33,861 nucleotides of DNA from Phialocephala subalpina (taxonomy: Eukaryota; Ascomycota; Leotiomycetes; Helotiales; Mollisiaceae), in contig FJOG01000028.1 of NCBI GenBank assembly GCA_900073065.1, positions 524,800 through 558,660 on the forward strand. Direction: 5' to 3'. The position numbers and the translations under genes are program-made. This document shows positions 30,233-33,861 of this stretch, in pieces. Positions within the stretch are counted from its first letter, which is position 1; the number at the start of each line of letters is the position of its first letter. The notes beneath the pieces were generated by a model, which saw only the letters and a list, made by a program, of their open reading frames with translations, was not told the DNA's origin and ran no database searches.

Positions 30233-30427
30233 ATGTGCGACCTAATCTTCTGGACAATGGCATGCGGCCATGTCGTCGTATCTACAATCAGATGCCCAGT
30301 GACCCGCGGTAGCAACTTCCCCCTCCAAGGTTGTCCCAGGTATAGAAGACGTGATCTGGTTTGTAGTGTGTTCTCATGTAGTCGATGTGGTGGGCCCCGT
30401 ATGCCAGGAATAGGTGCTCTCAACTAG
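30233..30427 (+). CDS. Small cysteine-rich protein, 64 aa
   Basis: ATG at 30233 and TAG at 30425-30427. The protein begins MCDLIFWTMACGHVVVSTIRC and contains seven cysteines plus the His of CGH. The later CSRCGG adds a C-x2-C pair. The pattern MC..., then CGH, then C, then C-x2-C is one I recall from small zinc-binding fungal proteins of unknown role, so metal binding is more likely than secretion. There is no signal peptide, since the N-terminus lacks a proper hydrophobic core and begins with Cys. A TATA box and a pyrimidine-rich leader support transcription. Possible alternatives are a chance frame or the first exon of a longer gene, though no donor is obvious before the stop. Confidence 0.52.
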   Translation: MCDLIFWTMACGHVVVSTIRCPVTRGSNFPLQGCPRYRRRDLVCSVFSCSRCGGPRMPGIGALN

Positions 30428-33156
30428 TTGGTTTGGGGTTTGATGTGCCGATATAGATGTTAGATGTCACCAACGTTGGAAGGGGGAGATGAGATGAGAT
30501 AAGATCGAAATTAGATTCGATGGTACTGCATGATGTTAGCAAACATGATATATATTCATATATGCCTGAGGGGATGACCTTGCATTCCCGTTTCCTTGAA
30601 GCCTGGCAACACTGGTAGTCTTTCGACGCAGTCCGGGTAGTCTTCTCGGTTTTGCCGTATTGCGGCAGGAGAAACACTCGCGATGCGCAACAAAATCTTT
30701 GTCTTCGTCAACTTTGTTGGGAACGGACATTACGCAAACTTTTGTTGCATGTCGCAAGCCTTTCCCCAGCCTCAATACGGTAAAAGTTGATAGGTGAGGT
30801 TGACGGTTGAAGTTGCCGGTCGACCTATCTTAGTCGTCCTCCGGGCCGGCCATCGAGAAGCGGCCTATGCTTGGGATTTCCGCAGAATCTGCTGTTTGAC
30901 GTTGTCCCTTGATTTTAAGCTGCTTGTGACCGACGTTGCAGCTCCAGTCCCGTCTCGATTGTCTTTTCTCCGTGTGTGATCCCCTCCGTATGACTTGTGA
31001 GCTTCAAGTATTGATATACTTATCCATCAAAAACCTCCCGCAAAGACCGACAGGCATCGCACTCTGACTGACCTCGAAGCCCCCCTTGTCCGCAATATCA
31101 GTAAAGCATTTCGCCAAATAATTCCATTCCGAAGGGCTGTCTCACGATCAAGCATTGTCAAGGACATCCTCCTACTTTTATCGAGGATATTCGAGCCTTC
31201 AGGGAATTACTCAGGGCGTACGTATGTGTTTTCATAGTGTCTGTGTCCACCTGAGATGAATTGATGAAGTCGACCAAGTGAAGTACCATCCCACGGGGAA
31301 GACTTCTTAACAGGCTACTCGTTTCTGAAGATCTGATAGAAAACGCTCTGCTGGATTTCGGAGTGCTTAGTTATCACAAACTACTCTTCTGCTTTCCTTC
31401 TGTAGAATAGAGCATGGTATTGTGTGGACCAGCCGGGGTGCCGATTGATTGTGGTGAATGGTCTCGGGAGTGGCTTCGGATGTGGCGGCTGGGATCGGTT
31501 TTTGAACAGTCCCGTGTTGCCGGTTGCTAAAATGCTTCAAGTTTTCAATCTGGACTTTATCTCCAAGATGAAAGGTTTGGGGATGGCCGTCGGGGAATAT
31601 CAGATTGTTAGTCACTCTTTGTAAGAGCTGAAAGGCTAGGGAATTGGAAGATTCGCAAGATTTTGGCCGAATGGATGTCAATCGTTCTATCTTGCAAGCT
31701 TCGGTCAAAACCCATGTGAGAAAATAGTCGGAGGTCTTTTTGTTCCACCACTAGTACTACTATTTCGCTACGTATTTGTTGGAATATATATCACGTGTTT
31801 TAGGCTATATGCCTAGCGTGAGCATGCTCTCCATAAGAGAGCAGGCCTCGAGCTCTTAGACTCGACAAGACAATAATAATGAACTAGCACTGCTTTTACA
31901 ATACGACTTACCCTCCATCATAGACGCGTACGCCTTAGTGATACGTATCTCCGATTGTAACGACAGTATTATTGACCTCTTATCTTCAATGTGAGGATCC
32001 GTCCAGTTAAAGTAAGTGATCTGATTAAAGCAAGTCGAGAAGATGCTAGCAGTAAGCAAATGCCACGATGCACCTGCTTGTCCAGTGACCAGAAAGGCGG
32101 AAAATTTCTCCTCATAATTGATGATACTACGCTTCGATCCTGAGTTGAATGAAATTTCCGAACATTAAACCTCCTAGATTGAGGAGGCAGGTACTGTACC
32201 TAGGTAGAGGAAAAGTTGAACAGTGTCCTCAGCACGTGATTGTGCAAAACATTGACAATTCTGGAGGGACAAGGATAAGTCGGATACCAAGAGTCCTCAC
32301 AGAAAAGAGGGTGCTTAAGAAATAGTAGCCCGAGTCCCCAGAATCCCTCAATCCGCGAATAATCAAAAATGGACAATATCACGCTTGTGCTGAAGGAGAG
32401 ATAGGAATGGTAGGACAAGCTCTTCGCCGACGCGGTCAATCGAACAACCTAGTCATCTATACGTGACAAAACAATCAACAAGCCTGAGCCGATGCCTCAT
32501 GGCAAGAAGCTTAAACACTGGGAAGATGATGCAAGTCTTGAAATGTGAATTCGAGGAAGTCACAAAAAGATCGAAATAGGCGTTAAGCCAATTGGGTCTA
32601 GTCTACACGTGATCGGTGCAAATATCACCCCGACTCCTTCTCTAAGAACCTAATCTTCTTCCGATCTTTTACGCAAAATCTGTGGCTCATCTTTCAGTTG
32701 TCCCATAAAGCCCTCACCCCCCCTTCGGCCGTATCAAAGACAACCATGCTTCTGCTCGTTGCGAGTGCAATGAACAGTTCGTTCTCGCATTGTCCAGCTG
32801 TCGAGGCTGTGAAATGACAAGACGGGTGAACACTTCGTGACGAGAGCCGTCGGGATGATGGAGATGCCTTCAAGGAAAGGATAGGCAGTAGGTTTGAGGC
32901 TAATCGTCACCAAAATGTGGCGTAGAATTTTGGTGCAGACTCGGCGCACGATTATAAGATGGAAGGAATATCAAAATTGTGATTTCATTCTCATCAGCAA
33001 GCATCAAGCAAAGACCTCAGTCAAGCATCCAATATCTCAATCAATTCCATCTCCTCAATTAGTCTGAATTTCCTGCGCTCAAGAGTCATCAGATCTACCA
33101 GCCACCATCAATATAACAACTCAACATTCCAACACACACAAACAACCTTAATCATC
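30428..33156. other. 2.7-kb stretch without a supported gene
   Basis: Short frames occur on both strands. 31367-31708 minus and 31424-31624 plus overlap in antisense, and neither is convincing. A palindromic block cctcctagattgaggagg lies near 32169-32186. The last 150 bases are the CA/CT-rich leader of the gene at 33157. Confidence 0.45.
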
Positions 33157-33861
33157 ATGTCTACTTCTACCAAAGCCATCGCTCTCTTCGGTGCAACCGG
33201 CGGCACGGGACTCGCAACTCTTCAGCTCTGTCTCCAAGCTGGTCACACGGTCCAAGTTCTCGCTCGAACACCATCCAAACTCGAATCTCTTTCATCGCAG
33301 TATCCCAACCTCAAGATCATCCAAGGTGACATCCTCGACATCACATCGATCAAATCCACTCTCAAAATCAACAATCGCGTCGCCGACATCATCATCTCCG
33401 CCATCGGAATGGTCATCGAAATGCAAGGCCTCGGATTTTCATCAAAGACCCCTCATATCTGTGAAGAAGGCACCAAGGCCATTCTTTCCGGTCTTTCCCA
33501 ACTCGAAACTCAAGACGGAATCTCAGGGCCGGTAGGAGGTCCAGAAATCGTTCTACTGAGCACAACAGGAATCAGCGAAAAGGGCCGCGATATCCCAATC
33601 GCCATGATGCCACTTTATCACTGGATGCTCTCGACTCCTCACGCCGACAAGAAGAAGATGGAAGAAGCCATGATTTCAGGTGAAGGGAAGGGACGGAAAT
33701 GGGTATGTATCCGACCTAGCTTTTTGAATGATGGAAAGAGCAAAGGACTTGGGAAAGTTAGGGTTAGTACTGAGACCCCTGAAGCGAGTGAGAAGGTGCA
33801 GAAAGAAGAGGGTGTGGCGATTGGATATGTGATTTCTCGAGAGGACGTCGCATTGTGGATT
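33157..33861 (+). CDS. NAD(P)-binding Rossmann-fold protein, NmrA-like/atypical SDR (3' partial)
   Basis: ATG at 33157 follows a CA-rich leader (aacaaccttaatcatcATG). The frame stays open for 235 codons to the right edge. The N-terminus IALFGATGGTGLATL carries the dinucleotide-binding motif GATGGTG. It is followed by AGHTVQVLARTPSKL and, after the second strand, IIQGDILD, as in NAD(P)H-binding proteins of the NmrA/biliverdin reductase B type (PF13460). IVLLSTTGIS and WVCIRPSFLNDG match the later strands of that fold. Members act as oxidoreductases or redox-sensing regulators in the cytoplasm; no substrate can be named. No intron is needed in the visible part. Confidence 0.85.
   Translation, partial: MSTSTKAIALFGATGGTGLATLQLCLQAGHTVQVLARTPSKLESLSSQYPNLKIIQGDILDITSIKSTLKINNRVADIIISAIGMVIEMQGLGFSSKTPHICEEGTKAILSGLSQLETQDGISGPVGGPEIVLLSTTGISEKGRDIPIAMMPLYHWMLSTPHADKKKMEEAMISGEGKGRKWVCIRPSFLNDGKSKGLGKVRVSTETPEASEKVQKEEGVAIGYVISREDVALWI

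Noticed and set aside
31367..31708. 113-codon minus frame with a retroelement-like look
   Set aside because: No integrase, reverse transcriptase or other motif could be identified, and an antisense frame overlaps it.

Overview
The window looks like nuclear DNA of a filamentous ascomycete (Pezizomycotina; a leotiomycete would fit, but that is an impression). The evidence is the many short GT-AG introns (41-78 nt) with CTAAC/CTGAC-type branch sites, the NACHT-WD40 tail, a DUF3435-type tyrosine recombinase, an allantoate-permease-like MFS carrier, and TA-rich decayed stretches of the kind left by repeat-induced point mutation. There are no operons, CRISPR arrays or convincing RNA genes.

Left part (1 to about 13.4 kb) is accessory-looking. 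It holds the last WD40 repeat of an NLR-type protein cut by the window edge, an orphan gene without a visible start, a PTEN/TEP1-like lipid phosphatase, a two-exon fungal protein with a possible PD-(D/E)XK nuclease-like core, a broken orphan ORF and an F-box protein. Between them lie TA-rich DNA, inverted repeats and a dispersed repeat. The most notable gene is a six-exon DUF3435 tyrosine recombinase (10302-12809, minus strand, 743 aa by my splice model). This is the family of the 'captain' recombinases of Starship giant transposons. A captain normally sits at one end of its element with the cargo downstream of it, so if this one is active the cargo would be the genes to its left. The far end would lie outside the window. 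A frameshifted gene remnant and about 2.4 kb of apparently non-coding DNA lie on its upstream side.

Right part (about 15.8 kb to the end) looks like ordinary core genome. In order it holds a seven-TM protein with a large Cys-rich N-terminal domain; an uncharacterised Cys-containing protein interrupted by an exact 250-bp tandem duplication; an MFS anion:cation symporter; a soluble tandem ABC ATPase of the yeast YDR061W type; the proteasome assembly factor UMP1 on the opposite strand; a prenylated membrane-anchored ubiquitin-fold protein (UBL3/MUB type); a decayed or unresolved gene; a small Cys-rich protein; and the start of an NAD(P)-binding Rossmann protein that runs off the right edge.

Two features suggest assembly or sequencing errors. 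Two unrelated loci each carry a perfect tandem duplication with a unit of exactly 250 bp, and UMP1 is out of frame by one base at a C homopolymer. Genes were built by joining frames by eye across GT-AG introns. Family assignments come from motif recognition, with no database search.
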